DNA of 64,000 nucleotides from Streptomyces sp. Tu6071 (lineage in GTDB: Bacteria > Actinomycetota > Actinomycetes > Streptomycetales > Streptomycetaceae), in the NCBI RefSeq assembly GCF_000213055.1, contig NZ_CM001165.1:5602945-5666944 (forward strand), in the 5' to 3' direction. The position numbers and the translations under genes were made by a program. The notes below the pieces were generated by a model. That model did not search any database and was not told the DNA's origin. It worked only from the letters and a program-made list of their open reading frames with translations. Shown here one piece after another: positions 9,098 to 17,769 of this stretch (positions within the stretch are counted from its first letter, which is position 1; each line of letters starts with the position of its first letter).

Positions 9098-9715
9098 TTA
9101 CGGGCGAGTGTCCGGCCCCGCGTTCGAATCGGTCCGACCTGGGCCCCCTAGGCCCCGGCGCGTGGCGGTCTGGAGCAGGCCCCACGTGAAGTCGACGAGG
9201 TACGGGACCGGGCCGCCGTCCTCGGGGACCTCGACCAGGAGCCGCGTCCGCGTCGGCGCCGTGCCCTCCAGCGGGCGCGCGGGCGGGAACGCGGCGGCGA
9301 CCTCGTCCACCGTCGCGGCCCACGGGACGAGGTCGGCGGCGGTGCGCAGGACGGGCGCGGGGTGCCCCGGGGCCCGTACGAGCCACGCGTTCCAGGCCCG
9401 GCCGTCCGGGCCGAGCAGCACCTCGAAGCGCAGTCCGGGCCAGAGCGGGAGCGGCCAGCGCAGCGCCTCGCACTCCAGGTCGCCGAGGCGCACGCGGGCA
9501 CGCGTCGCGGGCTCGCCGAGCGCGGCGCGGTAGCGGGCCGCCTCGCCCCGCCCGTACCGCCCGTGCGCGCTCGCCTGCCAGAGCCGGTTCGCCTCGCGCA
9601 TCCGCGCGGCGTCCGCGCCCAGCTCGCGCCGCGCGCGCTCGACGAGCGCGGGGTGGAAGTCCTGCATCCGGCGCAGCAGGACGAGGGTGAGGTCGAGGGG
9701 GGTGAAGGACGCCAT
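9098..9715 (-). CDS. conserved hypothetical protein in the marR operon
   Basis: A 205-residue soluble protein of unknown function, starting MASFTPLDLTLVLLRRM at 9715. The N-terminal half is rich in charged helical sequence; the C-terminal half has alternating strands (LRFEVLLGPDGRAWNAWLV and TRLLVEVPEDGGPVPYLVDF). No catalytic motif is apparent. It begins five bases after the marR stop, so the two are co-transcribed and probably function together. The last residues are low-complexity and may be poorly conserved. An upstream reading to 9976 would overlap marR and is rejected. Confidence 0.7.
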   Translation of the reverse strand: MASFTPLDLTLVLLRRMQDFHPALVERARRELGADAARMREANRLWQASAHGRYGRGEAARYRAALGEPATRARVRLGDLECEALRWPLPLWPGLRFEVLLGPDGRAWNAWLVRAPGHPAPVLRTAADLVPWAATVDEVAAAFPPARPLEGTAPTRTRLLVEVPEDGGPVPYLVDFTWGLLQTATRRGLGGPGRTDSNAGPDTRP

Positions 9716-9720
9716 GGGTC

Positions 9721-10173
9721 TCAGTCCTCCCGCGCGGCGTCCTCGCCGAGCATCCGGCGCAACAGCCCCCGCAGCACGAGCCGCTCCTCGCGGCTCAGGT
9801 CCGCGAGCGGCTCGCGGGCGAAGTCGAGGCCGTCGCGCAGGCTGCGCGCGAGGCGCAGGCCCTCGTCCGTCGACGCGGCGAGCTTGACGCGGCGGTCGTC
9901 GGGGTCGGCGCGGCGCTCGACGAGGCCGCGCGTCTCCAGGCGGTCGATGATCCCCGTCACGTTCGACGGCTCGCACTTCAGCGTCCTCGCGAGGCGGCGC
10001 ATGGGGAGCGGTCCGAGGGACAGGAGACTCAGCACGCGGGCCTGCGCCCCCGTGAGCGCGTGCGCCGCGGCGGCCCGCTCGTACTCCGCGTGGTAGCGCC
10101 CGACGACCGCGCCGATGAGCTGGACGACCTCCAGCGTGAGGGGGTCGCGCGGGGCGGTGGCGGGGGGTGTCAT
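9721..10173 (-). CDS. MarR-family transcriptional regulator
   Basis: A 150-residue protein with the MarR winged helix-turn-helix. Helices around LTGAQARVLSLLSLGPLPMRRLARTL precede the recognition segment EPSNVTGIIDRLETRGLVERR and the wing ADPDDRRVKLAAST. The DPDDRR wing is characteristic. MarR proteins usually repress a neighbouring redox or efflux gene and release DNA on binding a phenolic ligand or on thiol oxidation. The gene is divergent from the CurA-like reductase at 10268, and palindromic operator sequences lie between them. The start MTPPATAP at 10173 is preferred to one 16 codons upstream, which would run into the operator. Confidence 0.92.
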   Translation of the reverse strand: MTPPATAPRDPLTLEVVQLIGAVVGRYHAEYERAAAAHALTGAQARVLSLLSLGPLPMRRLARTLKCEPSNVTGIIDRLETRGLVERRADPDDRRVKLAASTDEGLRLARSLRDGLDFAREPLADLSREERLVLRGLLRRMLGEDAARED

Positions 10174-10194
10174 GCCTTCATCGTACCGAGGTGC

Positions 10195-10245
10195 TTGACA
10201 TGCTGAAATGTTCATGCGCATGTTTGTTTCAGCTCATGAAACAAA
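10195..10245. promoter_or_regulatory. shared marR / reductase operator-promoter
   Basis: A TTGACA box (10195-10200) is followed by two overlapping palindromes. One is TGAAATGTTCATGCGCATG centred on CATGCGCATG; the other is a perfect 9-bp inverted repeat TTTGTTTCA-N5-TGAAACAAA (10223-10245). Both share TGAAA/TTTCA ends. The palindromes sit between divergent genes and are A/T-richer than the surroundings, as expected for MarR sites. Confidence 0.65.
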
Positions 10246-10267
10246 TCCCCCGCAGGAGGCACCCCGC

Positions 10268-11284
10268 ATGACCACCCTTCCCGAGTCCGGCCGCGCCTGG
10301 CACCTCGTCCGCCGCCCGCAGGGCTGGCCGGTGCCCGAGGACTTCGCGCTGCGCGAGGCCCCCGTACCGGCTCCCGCCGAGGGCCGGGTGCTCGTGCGCA
10401 ACCTGTACTTCTCGGTCGACCCGTACATGCGCGGGCGCATGAACGACGTGAAGTCCTACACGCCGCCCTTCGCGCTCGACGAGCCCATGACCGGCGGCGC
10501 GATCGGCCAGGTCGTCGCCTCGGAGGCGGAGGGCTTCGCCGAGGGCGACTACGTGCTGCACTTCGCCGGCTGGCGCGAGTACGCCTCCGTCCCGGCCCAG
10601 CACGCCACGAAGGTCGACCCGGACGCCGCGCCGCTCTCCGCGTACCTCGGCGTCCTCGGCATGACGGGCCTGACGGCCTACGCCGGGCTCCTGCGCGTCG
10701 CCGCCTTCAAGGAGGGCGACGCGGTCTTCGTCTCCGGCGCGGCGGGCGCGGTCGGCAGCGAGGTCGGGCAGATCGCGAAGCTCAAGGGGGCCTCGCGCGT
10801 CATCGGCTCGGCGGGCTCGGACGAGAAGGTCGCCTGGCTCGTCGACGAACTCGGCTTCGACGCCGCCTTCAACTACAAGAACGGCCCCGTCGCCGAACAG
10901 CTCAAGCAGGCGGCCCCCGACGGCATCGACGTCTACTTCGACAACGTCGGCGCCGAGCACCTCGAAGCGGCGATCAGCCGCGCCAACGTGCACGCGCGCT
11001 TCGCGATCTGCGGCATGATCGCGCAGTACAACGTCACCGAGCCCCCGGCGGCCCCGCGCAACCTCGCGCAGGTCATCGGCAAGCGCATCCGCCTGGAGGG
11101 CATGCTCGTGCAGGACCACGCCGATCTCCAGGGCGAGTTCGTCAAGGAGGTCTCCGCCTGGGTCCGTGACGGCAGCCTCACGTACCGCGAGACCTTCGCC
11201 GACGGCATCGACAACGGCGTCGAGGCGTTCCTCGGCCTGCTGCGCGGCGAGAACACGGGGAAGATGATCGTCGACCTGACGTGA
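10268..11284 (+). CDS. NADP-dependent oxidoreductase, CurA/leukotriene B4 dehydrogenase type
   Basis: A 338-residue zinc-independent medium-chain reductase (COG2130 type). The N-terminal GroES-like domain carries NLYFSVDPYMRGRM, a hallmark of the curcumin reductase/alkenal reductase group. The Rossmann fold has the dinucleotide loop SGAAGAVGSEVGQ and an NADP-favouring GS segment further on; YFDNVGAEHL and GMIAQYN also match the family. Such enzymes reduce activated C=C bonds of alkenals and enones using NADPH. AGGAGG lies upstream of the ATG. It is divergent from marR, so the likely logic is induction by a reactive electrophile or phenolic compound. Confidence 0.93.
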   Translation: MTTLPESGRAWHLVRRPQGWPVPEDFALREAPVPAPAEGRVLVRNLYFSVDPYMRGRMNDVKSYTPPFALDEPMTGGAIGQVVASEAEGFAEGDYVLHFAGWREYASVPAQHATKVDPDAAPLSAYLGVLGMTGLTAYAGLLRVAAFKEGDAVFVSGAAGAVGSEVGQIAKLKGASRVIGSAGSDEKVAWLVDELGFDAAFNYKNGPVAEQLKQAAPDGIDVYFDNVGAEHLEAAISRANVHARFAICGMIAQYNVTEPPAAPRNLAQVIGKRIRLEGMLVQDHADLQGEFVKEVSAWVRDGSLTYRETFADGIDNGVEAFLGLLRGENTGKMIVDLT

Positions 11285-11420
11285 GGCGCCCCCGGTGCCG
11301 AGCACCGGGCGGGGACGGGTGCCGGGCGGGGCGGGCGCCCGGCCGGGCGGGGGCGGGTGAGCGATCGCCCGCCCCCGCCTCGCTTGCGGCTGACGTGCTC
11401 ACGCCCGGTAGGGTCCGTCC

Positions 11421-12206
11421 ATGCGTGAACTCGCCCTCGGATTCCGGTATCTGCTCGAAGGCCAGCGCTGGGTCGGCCGGCACGGCAAGCGGTACGGCGT
11501 GGCCCTGCTCCCCGGGCTCATCACGCTCGTCCTGTACGCGGCCGTGCTCGTCGCGCTCGCGTTGTGGGGCGGTGATCTCGTCGCGTGGGCCACGTCGTTC
11601 GCCGACGACTGGGAATCCCCGTGGCAGGGACTGTTCCGGGGCGCGCTCACCGTCGTGCTCTTCGCGCTCGTGCTCCTCGGCTGCGTGCTGAGCTTCACCG
11701 CCGTCACGCTCGTCGTCGGGCAGCCGTTCTACGACGCGCTCTCCGAGGAGGTCGACCGCGAGATCGACGGCTTCCCGACCGAGTCCGGGCTCTCCCTGGG
11801 GCGCGAGATCTGGATCTCCGTGCGGGACGGCGTCCGCGTCCTCGTGCGCGCCGCGATCTGGGGCGTGTGCCTCTTCGCCGCCGGGTTCCTGCCCTTCGTC
11901 GGGCAGACGGTCGTCCCCGTGATCGGCTTCTTCGTCACCGGGTTCTTCCTCGCCGAGGAACTCGCCTCGATCGCGCTCGCCCGCCGCCGCGTCGACCTGC
12001 GCGAACGGCTCGCACTGCTCCGCGACCGCAAGCGGCTGACCTGGGGCTTCGGTGTCCCGCTCGGTCTCGCCTTCCTCGTTCCCGTCGTCGCCGTCTTCCT
12101 CATGCCGGGGGCCGTCGCGGGCGCCACGCTGCTCGCGCGGGACCTGCGCGGGGAACCCCTGGAGGCGGCCCCGCGCGAGGAGAGCCCCGCCGTCGAGCCG
12201 CACTGA
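11421..12206 (+). CDS. EI24-domain (CysZ-like) membrane protein
   Basis: A 261-residue integral membrane protein with four to six predicted membrane segments: LLPGLITLVLYAAVLVALAL, then TVVLFALVLLGCVLSF, then CLFAAGFLPFVGQTVVP with VIGFFVTGFFLAEE, and GVPLGLAFLVPVVAVFL. The pattern LVVGQPFYDALSEEVD is typical of the EI24 superfamily that includes the sulfate transporter CysZ. Actinobacterial members are uncharacterised; sulfate uptake is possible, but no cysteine biosynthesis genes are nearby. It stands alone, with AKR downstream on the same strand after 155 bases. Confidence 0.85.
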   Translation: MRELALGFRYLLEGQRWVGRHGKRYGVALLPGLITLVLYAAVLVALALWGGDLVAWATSFADDWESPWQGLFRGALTVVLFALVLLGCVLSFTAVTLVVGQPFYDALSEEVDREIDGFPTESGLSLGREIWISVRDGVRVLVRAAIWGVCLFAAGFLPFVGQTVVPVIGFFVTGFFLAEELASIALARRRVDLRERLALLRDRKRLTWGFGVPLGLAFLVPVVAVFLMPGAVAGATLLARDLRGEPLEAAPREESPAVEPH

Positions 12207-12361
12207 TACAACTCCCCGGAGCGCCGCCGGGTTCCCGCTCCCGCTGTGATCCTTCCCCCGCCGCGCCAACTATCCGGAGGCCCCTCCGGTCGCGCATACT
12301 CCATGCTTGCCGCCCGGTACGGAACGCGGGCGGCCGGCACAGCGAAGGGCGGACACCCAGC

Positions 12362-13246
12362 ATGACCACCACCACGGCGGCGGAATCCGGCACCTGGGCA
12401 CTCGGCGGCGACCTCCCCGTTCACCGCATGGGCTTCGGCGCGATGCGGCTCACCGGCACCGCGCCCTTCCACCAAGGCGTCCCGCGCGACCGCGAGCAGT
12501 CGATCCGCGTCCTGCGCCGCGCCGTCGAACTCGGCGTCGACCACATCGACACGGCCGCCTTCTACTTCTCGCGGACCCGCTCCGCGAACGAGCTGATCAA
12601 CGCCGCGCTCTCGCCCTACGCGGACCACCTCGTGATCGCGACGAAGGTCGGCCCCGTACGGAACGTGCGGGGCGAGTTCGCGGAGCCCGCGCGCCCCGAC
12701 GAGCTGCGCGGCCACGTCGAGGAGAACCTGCGCCAGCTCGGGCGCGACCACATGGACCTCGTCTACCTGCGGCTCATGGGCCAGGACTCGCTCGCCGAGC
12801 ACTTCGGCGCCCTCGCCGAACTGCGCGAGGCGGGTCTCGTGCGTCACCTCGGGATCTCGAACATCCAGCCCGCGCACCTGGAGGAGGCGCTGGGGATCGC
12901 GCCCGTGGCGGCCGTGCAGAACCCGTACGCGATCGACCGGCGCGACGACGAGACGCTCGCGCTCTGCGGGGAGCACGGGATCGCCTTCGTGCCGTTCTTC
13001 GCGGCGGCGAAACCCGGCCGCGAGGCGCAGGGCGGCGGCGAGGAGCACGCGGCGGTCCTCGACGTGGCGCGGGCGCACGGCGTCTCGGCGACGCAGGTGC
13101 GGCACGCGTGGGTGCTCGGGCGCGGCGACCATGTGCTCGCCATCGCGGGGACCGGGGACGTGGGGCACCTGGAGGAGAACGTGGCGGCCGGGGCACTGCG
13201 GCTGACGGAGGACGAGGTGCGGAGGCTCGACGCGGTGGCGGGCTGA
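12362..13246 (+). CDS. aldo/keto reductase (YdbC-like)
   Basis: A 294-residue TIM-barrel reductase. The AKR pattern is visible: substrate-side GFGAMRLTG, then VDHIDTAAFYFSR with the catalytic Asp and Tyr, then IATKVGP with the catalytic Lys. The usual catalytic His motif (DLYQLH-like) is replaced by DLVYLRLMG, giving an Arg at that place as in the YdbC subgroup. A C-terminal NADP-binding segment, VLAIAGTGDVGHLEENV, follows. It probably reduces a small aldehyde or pyridoxal-like substrate. The start is the ATG at 12362, with GAAGGGCGG upstream. It converges with the TetR gene, the stops being only a few bases apart. Confidence 0.92.
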   Translation: MTTTTAAESGTWALGGDLPVHRMGFGAMRLTGTAPFHQGVPRDREQSIRVLRRAVELGVDHIDTAAFYFSRTRSANELINAALSPYADHLVIATKVGPVRNVRGEFAEPARPDELRGHVEENLRQLGRDHMDLVYLRLMGQDSLAEHFGALAELREAGLVRHLGISNIQPAHLEEALGIAPVAAVQNPYAIDRRDDETLALCGEHGIAFVPFFAAAKPGREAQGGGEEHAAVLDVARAHGVSATQVRHAWVLGRGDHVLAIAGTGDVGHLEENVAAGALRLTEDEVRRLDAVAG

Positions 13247-13250
13247 GGAC

Positions 13251-13826
13251 TCAGGTCTTCGGGCGCTCCGCGACCGCCCCCTCCAGCAGGTGCAGGAAGT
13301 CGCGGAACGCCGCGCTCATGTCGACGGCCTCCGGGTCCAGGAGCCACTGGTACTGGAGGCCGTCCATGACCGCGACCATGAGGGTCCCGGCCTGCTCCGG
13401 CGTCAGGCCGCTCGGCAGCCGCTCGCCGTAGGCCGTGCGCAGCACCGAGGCCATGTTGCCCCGCACCACCACGTAGCGCCGCGTGAAGAAGTCCCGCGCC
13501 GGGTGCGCCTCCGTCACGCTCTCGCCGAGCAGCGCGCTGAAGGTCTGCACGACCCCGGGGCGCATCGCGTTGTAGTCCACGAGCGAGGAGAGCAGGTCCA
13601 GGCGCCAGGAGTCGCCCGGGATCGCGTCCCACTGGTCCCGCTCCGCGAGCAGCGCCACGAGCAGCGCCTCCTTCGTCGGGAAGTAGTGCAGCAGCCCCTG
13701 CTGCGTCAGCCCCACGCGCTCCGCGACCGCGCCCAGCGTCGCGCCCCGGTAGCCGCGTTCCGCGATCACCTCCAGCGTCGCCCGCAGGATCTCCGCGCGC
13801 CGCTCCTCGCCCTTGGCCCTGACCAT
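13251..13826 (-). CDS. TetR-family transcriptional regulator
   Basis: A 191-residue regulator with an N-terminal HTH: RRAEILRATLEVIAERGY, then TLGAVAERVGLTQQGLLHYF, then PTKEALLVALL. The QQGLLHYFPTKEALL recognition segment is typical of actinobacterial TetR proteins that sit near glycoside hydrolases or transporters. The C-terminal ligand domain ends HLLEGAVAERPKT. It is divergent from the GH3 beta-glucosidase at 14063 with 236 bases between, so it is the natural candidate regulator of that gene and of itself; this is inferred from position only. Confidence 0.9.
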   Translation of the reverse strand: MVRAKGEERRAEILRATLEVIAERGYRGATLGAVAERVGLTQQGLLHYFPTKEALLVALLAERDQWDAIPGDSWRLDLLSSLVDYNAMRPGVVQTFSALLGESVTEAHPARDFFTRRYVVVRGNMASVLRTAYGERLPSGLTPEQAGTLMVAVMDGLQYQWLLDPEAVDMSAAFRDFLHLLEGAVAERPKT

Positions 13827-14062
13827 CCGCCGTGCACCCCTCTCGCCCGCCGCGCCGCTCCGGCCGGCCCGGGAACCCCGCCCGGCCCGTGACCGGCCCG
13901 GGAACCCCCGCTCCAGCAGGACCGTACGGCATCGCTATGTCACGTAAAAATAACGTCCCCTACCGGACTACAGGTCGGCGGGTGCAAGATGAGTGCGCGC
14001 TCCCACCCAGCCGGGGGCGTGGCCCCCGCAGCCGGCAGACAGCGACCACGAGGAGTACGGCC
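13827..14062. promoter_or_regulatory. divergent promoter region, tetR and GH3
   Basis: The 236-base gap contains an unusually A-rich patch (around 13940-13956, ACGTAAAAATAACGT) in GC-rich DNA, with an ACGT at each end. That is a plausible promoter or operator. The ribosome site GAGGAG precedes the GTG start of the glucosidase. Confidence 0.4.
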
Positions 14063-16579
14063 GTGACAGGTGCGTCCACCCCACCCGAGCCCCAGGTCAC
14101 CCCTGAGCGGCACGCCGCCCACGAGGCCGCGGTCGAGACCGCCCTCGCGCGGCTCGACCTCGACACGAAGACCCGGCTGCTCGCCGGGCAGGACTTCTGG
14201 TCGCTGCCCGCGATCCCGGAGATCGGCCTCGACTCGCTCGTCGTCTCGGACGGCCCCATCGGCGTGCGCGGTGTGCGCTCCACGAGCGAGGACCCCTCGC
14301 TCGCGCTGCCGTCCCCGACCGCGCTCGGCGCCACCTGGTCGCCCGAGATCGCCGTCCGCGCCGGGCAGGTGCTCGCGCAGGAGGCCCGCCGCAAGGGCGT
14401 CCACGTCCTGCTCGCGCCCACGGTCAACCTGCACCGCTCCCCGCTCGGGGGCCGCCACTTCGAGGCGTACAGCGAGGACCCGTACCTCACCGGCGCGATC
14501 GGCACCGGCTACGTGCGCGGCGTGCAGTCCGGCGGCGTCGGCACGACCACCAAGCACTTCGTCGGCAACGACGCGGAGACCGACCGCTTCACCGTCGACA
14601 ACCGCATCGCCCCGCGCCCCCTGCGCGAGCTGTACCTCGCCCCCTTCGAGGCCATCGTCGCGCACGCCCGCCCCTGGGGCATCATGACCGCGTACAACAC
14701 GGTCAACGGCACGACGATGACCGCGCACCACCACCTCGTCAACGAGATCCTGCGCGGCGAGTGGGGCTTCGACGGCGTCAACGTCTCCGACTGGACCGCC
14801 GCGCGCGACACCGTCGCCGACGCCAACGGCGGACTCGACCTCGCGATGCCGGGCCCGAAGACCGTCTACGGCGAGAACCTGGCCGCCGCCGTGCGCGCGG
14901 GCGACGTCGAGGAGAGCGTCGTCGACGCCGCCGTGCGCCGCGTCCTCCTCCTCGCCGCGCGTACGGGCGCGCTCAAGACCACCGAGCCCGTCGTCCCCGC
15001 CGCCGCGCTCCCCGCGGAGATCGACGGCGAGGCGTTCGCCCGCGAACTCGCGACGCGCTCCTTCGTCCTCGTCCGCAACGACGTGCGCGAGGGCGCCCCC
15101 GCGCTCCCGCTCGCCCCCGGCACCCGCGTCGCCCTCAGCGGCGCCGCGGCCCGCGAGGCCCGCGTCCTCGGCGGCGGCTCCGCGACGGTCTTCCCCGCCC
15201 ACGTCGTCGCGCCGCTCGACGGGCTGCGCGCCGCGCTCCCCGAGGGCACCCTCTCGTACGAGGTCGGGGCCGACCCGAACAACGAACTCGACGTCGCCGG
15301 CCAGGGCTTCGCGCTGCGCGCCGTGTGCCGCGACGAAGCGGGCGAGATCCTCGCGAGCGTCCCGCTCGCGGGCGGGCACATCCAGTGGATGGGCAGCGAC
15401 CTCCCGGACGGCGTCACGTACGACACCCTGCACTCCATCGAGGTCACCGGCACCTTCACGCCGCGCGAGAGCGGCGAGCACGTCTTCGGCACGCGCGGCA
15501 TCGGCGGCTTCAAGGTCGTCATCGCCGGTCGCGAACTCTTCGAGGGCTCCGTCGAGATGGGCGCGGCCACCGACCCCTTCGAGGCGTTCTTCGGCCAGCC
15601 CACCGAGCGCGGGCGCCTGGAGCTGACCGCGGACGAGCCCGTCGAGCTGAGCGTCTTCCACACCGTCGCCAAGCCCGAGGGCCTGCCCATCCAGGCGGTC
15701 GGCTTCACCGTCCTGCACCAGAACCCCGTGCACGACCCCGACGAGCTGATCGCCCGCGCCGCCGAGGCCGCGCGCGGGGCCGAGACCGCCGTCGTGGTCG
15801 TCGCGACGACCGAGCGCGTCGAGTCCGAGGGCTTCGACCGCGCCGATCTCAAGCTGCCGGGCCGTCAGGACGACCTCGTCCGCGCGGTCGCCGCCGCCAA
15901 CCCGCGCACCGTCGTCGTCGTCAACGCGGGCTCGCCCGTCGAGATGCCGTGGCGCGACGACGTCGCCGCCGTGCTCCTGAGCTGGTTCCCCGGTCAGGAG
16001 GGCGGCGCCGCGCTCGCCGACGTCCTCACCGGTGCCGCCGAGCCCGGCGGGCGCCTGCCCACCACGTGGCCGGCCGTCCTGGAGGACGCCCCCGTCGTCA
16101 ACACGACCCCGACGGACGGGAAGCTGGAGTACACCGAGGGCGTGCTCATCGGCTACCGCGCCTGGGAGCAGGCGGGCCGCACCCCCGCGTACCCCTTCGG
16201 GCACGGTCTCGGCTACACCGACTGGACGTACGAGTCCGTCACCGTCGAGCCCGCCGCCGAGGACGGACTCACCGTCACCGTCCGCGTCCGCAACAGCGGC
16301 AGCCGCGCGGGCCGCGAGACCGTGCAGGTCTACCTCGCCCCCGCCGAGCCCGGCACGACGCCGGGGACCGAGCGCCCCGCGCGCTGGCTCGCGGGCTTCG
16401 CGCAGGTCGAGGCGGCCCCCGGCGAGAGCGCCGAGGCCGTTGTGCGGGTCGCGCGCCGCGCCTTCGAGATCTGGGACGAGGCGCGGGACGCGTGGCACCT
16501 CGTACCGGGGGACTACGGCGTCGAGGCCGGACGGAGCGTGCGGGACCTGCGGGTCGCCGCGGCCGTACGGAAGGGCTGA
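14063..16579 (+). CDS. GH3 beta-glucosidase with PA14 insertion
   Basis: An 838-residue intracellular GH3 enzyme. The (beta/alpha)8 domain covers about residues 20-310, including the KHFVGND motif and the SDW nucleophile motif with Asp243. The second alpha/beta sandwich domain follows (residues about 330-700). It is interrupted near 440-560 by a PA14-like beta domain (TFTPRESGEHVFGTRGIGGFKVVI), as in BglX-type and Kluyveromyces-type enzymes. A C-terminal fibronectin III-like domain ends the protein. No signal peptide is present, so it should hydrolyse imported oligosaccharides or aryl-glucosides in the cytoplasm. I chose the GTG at 14063 because GAGGAG precedes it. A long hairpin (16602-16641) terminates it. 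Confidence 0.93.
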   Translation: MTGASTPPEPQVTPERHAAHEAAVETALARLDLDTKTRLLAGQDFWSLPAIPEIGLDSLVVSDGPIGVRGVRSTSEDPSLALPSPTALGATWSPEIAVRAGQVLAQEARRKGVHVLLAPTVNLHRSPLGGRHFEAYSEDPYLTGAIGTGYVRGVQSGGVGTTTKHFVGNDAETDRFTVDNRIAPRPLRELYLAPFEAIVAHARPWGIMTAYNTVNGTTMTAHHHLVNEILRGEWGFDGVNVSDWTAARDTVADANGGLDLAMPGPKTVYGENLAAAVRAGDVEESVVDAAVRRVLLLAARTGALKTTEPVVPAAALPAEIDGEAFARELATRSFVLVRNDVREGAPALPLAPGTRVALSGAAAREARVLGGGSATVFPAHVVAPLDGLRAALPEGTLSYEVGADPNNELDVAGQGFALRAVCRDEAGEILASVPLAGGHIQWMGSDLPDGVTYDTLHSIEVTGTFTPRESGEHVFGTRGIGGFKVVIAGRELFEGSVEMGAATDPFEAFFGQPTERGRLELTADEPVELSVFHTVAKPEGLPIQAVGFTVLHQNPVHDPDELIARAAEAARGAETAVVVVATTERVESEGFDRADLKLPGRQDDLVRAVAAANPRTVVVVNAGSPVEMPWRDDVAAVLLSWFPGQEGGAALADVLTGAAEPGGRLPTTWPAVLEDAPVVNTTPTDGKLEYTEGVLIGYRAWEQAGRTPAYPFGHGLGYTDWTYESVTVEPAAEDGLTVTVRVRNSGSRAGRETVQVYLAPAEPGTTPGTERPARWLAGFAQVEAAPGESAEAVVRVARRAFEIWDEARDAWHLVPGDYGVEAGRSVRDLRVAAAVRKG

Positions 16580-16601
16580 CGCGCGGGGCCGGACACGGAC
16601 C

Positions 16602-16641
16602 GGCCGCCCCCGGGAGTGCCTGACCACTCCCGGGGGCGGCC
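16602..16641 (+). terminator. terminator of GH3 gene
   Basis: A 17-bp perfect inverted repeat (GGCCGCCCCCGGGAGTG / CACTCCCGGGGGCGGCC) with a 6-base loop lies 22 bases after the stop. Confidence 0.8.
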
Positions 16642-16711
16642 CCCTGTCGCGCTTCGCGAGGGGCCCTCCGTCGCCGGACGGGCCGAATTTCCACGGACGG
16701 CAGGAAGATTC

Positions 16712-16755
16712 CAGCCTCTCCGGAGACGGAGGAGCGGGGTCCGGGGCGGAGCCCC
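16712..16755 (+). repeat. dispersed 44-bp intergenic element, copy 1
   Basis: A 44-base element of the form CAGCCYCTCCGG...GGAGCGGGGTCC...CGGAGCCCC. Matching full-length copies occur at 34884-34927 (same orientation) and at 18647-18690, 34791-34834 and 39827-39870 (reverse). All lie between genes. Confidence 0.75.
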
Positions 16756-16782
16756 GTTCCTGTGGACGGCGTGCGCGCGGCG

Positions 16783-17769
16783 CTACCGCTTCGCCGAGAT
16801 CCGCTCGTACGCGATCCGCGCGAGCGTCGCCTGGCCCTCGCGGCTCGGGTGGAACCAGTCCCAGCGGCTCAGCTGGCCCGCCGTGAAACGGGTCGCGTTC
16901 GCCGCGCCGCCGTCGTCCCGGCACAGCTTGTCCTTCGCGCAGATCTCCCGGACGGCCTTGTTGTACTCGGTGACGCGCTGCTCGACCTTGTCCCTGCGCT
17001 CCGTCGCCGCCTTGTCCAGCGCGTCCGGGTCGCTCAGCATCGACGGGCAGATGCCGAGCTTCCACACCTCCTTGCCGAGGTCGCTCGTGCGCCCCAGCTC
17101 CCACAGCCGCTTGAGGTCCGGGATGCTGGAGAAGTACACCCGGGCCCCCGGCGCCTGCTCGCGCAGCACGTCGAGCGCCTTCTCGACGTCCTCGCGGTAC
17201 TCCTTCACGGGAGTCATCGCGTCCACGCTGGAGCGGCACGCGTCGTTCGCGCCGATCAGGACCGTCACCAGGTCGGGATCGTGCGCCGCCGCCGCCTTCA
17301 TCTGCTCGGGCAGCGCCTCGACCCGCGCCCCCGACTTCGCGAGGTTCCACGCGTGGTCCTCGACGTCCTTCCCGCCGAGCAGCCGCCGCGCCAGCGAGTC
17401 GACGTCCTTCTCGGTCCCCGTCGACCAGGACACGGCGGGGCAGTCGGCGAGCACGGAGCAGGCGTCGAAACCACGGGTGATCGAGTCGCCCACGGCCGCC
17501 ACCGACGAGGGCGTACGGTCCCAGCCCGTCGCCGCCGGGGTGCTCGCGACCTCGCCGGGCGGCCCCGGCCGACCCGAGGAACCCGAGCAGGCGGGCAGCA
17601 GGGCGAGCAGGGCGGCCGTGCCCGCGCCCGCGAGGACGCGGCCCGTGCGGCGGCCGGTACGGGGGAGCGCCGTACGCGGACCGGGGAGCGCCCCACCCGC
17701 GTGGGGGAGCGCGCGGCGTGCGCGGGGGAGCGCGCGCAGGACTCGTACCGCCGTGACCACCTGCCGCAT
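16783..17769 (-). CDS. SGNH/GDSL hydrolase, lipoprotein, with N-terminal heptapeptide repeats
   Basis: A 328-residue esterase/lipase of the SGNH type. Block I is AVGDSITRG, the block III-like motif is IGANDAC, and block V is DWFHPSREG with the catalytic Asp and His. The mature part follows a lipobox, LLALLPAC, so it should be lipid-anchored outside the membrane. The n-region is odd: before the hydrophobic stretch lie four seven-residue units of the form xALPxxx, encoded by an exact 21-bp-period DNA repeat (17662-17733). The ATG at 17769 has GAAGGAG seven bases upstream. Substrate is unknown; lipid, acetyl-sugar or other esters are possible. Confidence 0.88.
   Translation of the reverse strand: MRQVVTAVRVLRALPRARRALPHAGGALPGPRTALPRTGRRTGRVLAGAGTAALLALLPACSGSSGRPGPPGEVASTPAATGWDRTPSSVAAVGDSITRGFDACSVLADCPAVSWSTGTEKDVDSLARRLLGGKDVEDHAWNLAKSGARVEALPEQMKAAAAHDPDLVTVLIGANDACRSSVDAMTPVKEYREDVEKALDVLREQAPGARVYFSSIPDLKRLWELGRTSDLGKEVWKLGICPSMLSDPDALDKAATERRDKVEQRVTEYNKAVREICAKDKLCRDDGGAANATRFTAGQLSRWDWFHPSREGQATLARIAYERISAKR
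17662..17733. repeat. 21-bp tandem repeat, four units, inside lipoprotein gene
   Basis: The core GGGGAGCGC recurs at 17662, 17683, 17704 and 17725, exactly 21 bases apart. In the minus-strand frame this gives four heptapeptides with a conserved Ala-Leu-Pro. Confidence 0.85.

Noticed and set aside
13992..14005. Partial match to the CebR operator (half TGGGAGCGC) before the GH3 gene.
   Set aside because: Only one half-site matches; the dyad is broken, so it is not a reliable LacI-family site.
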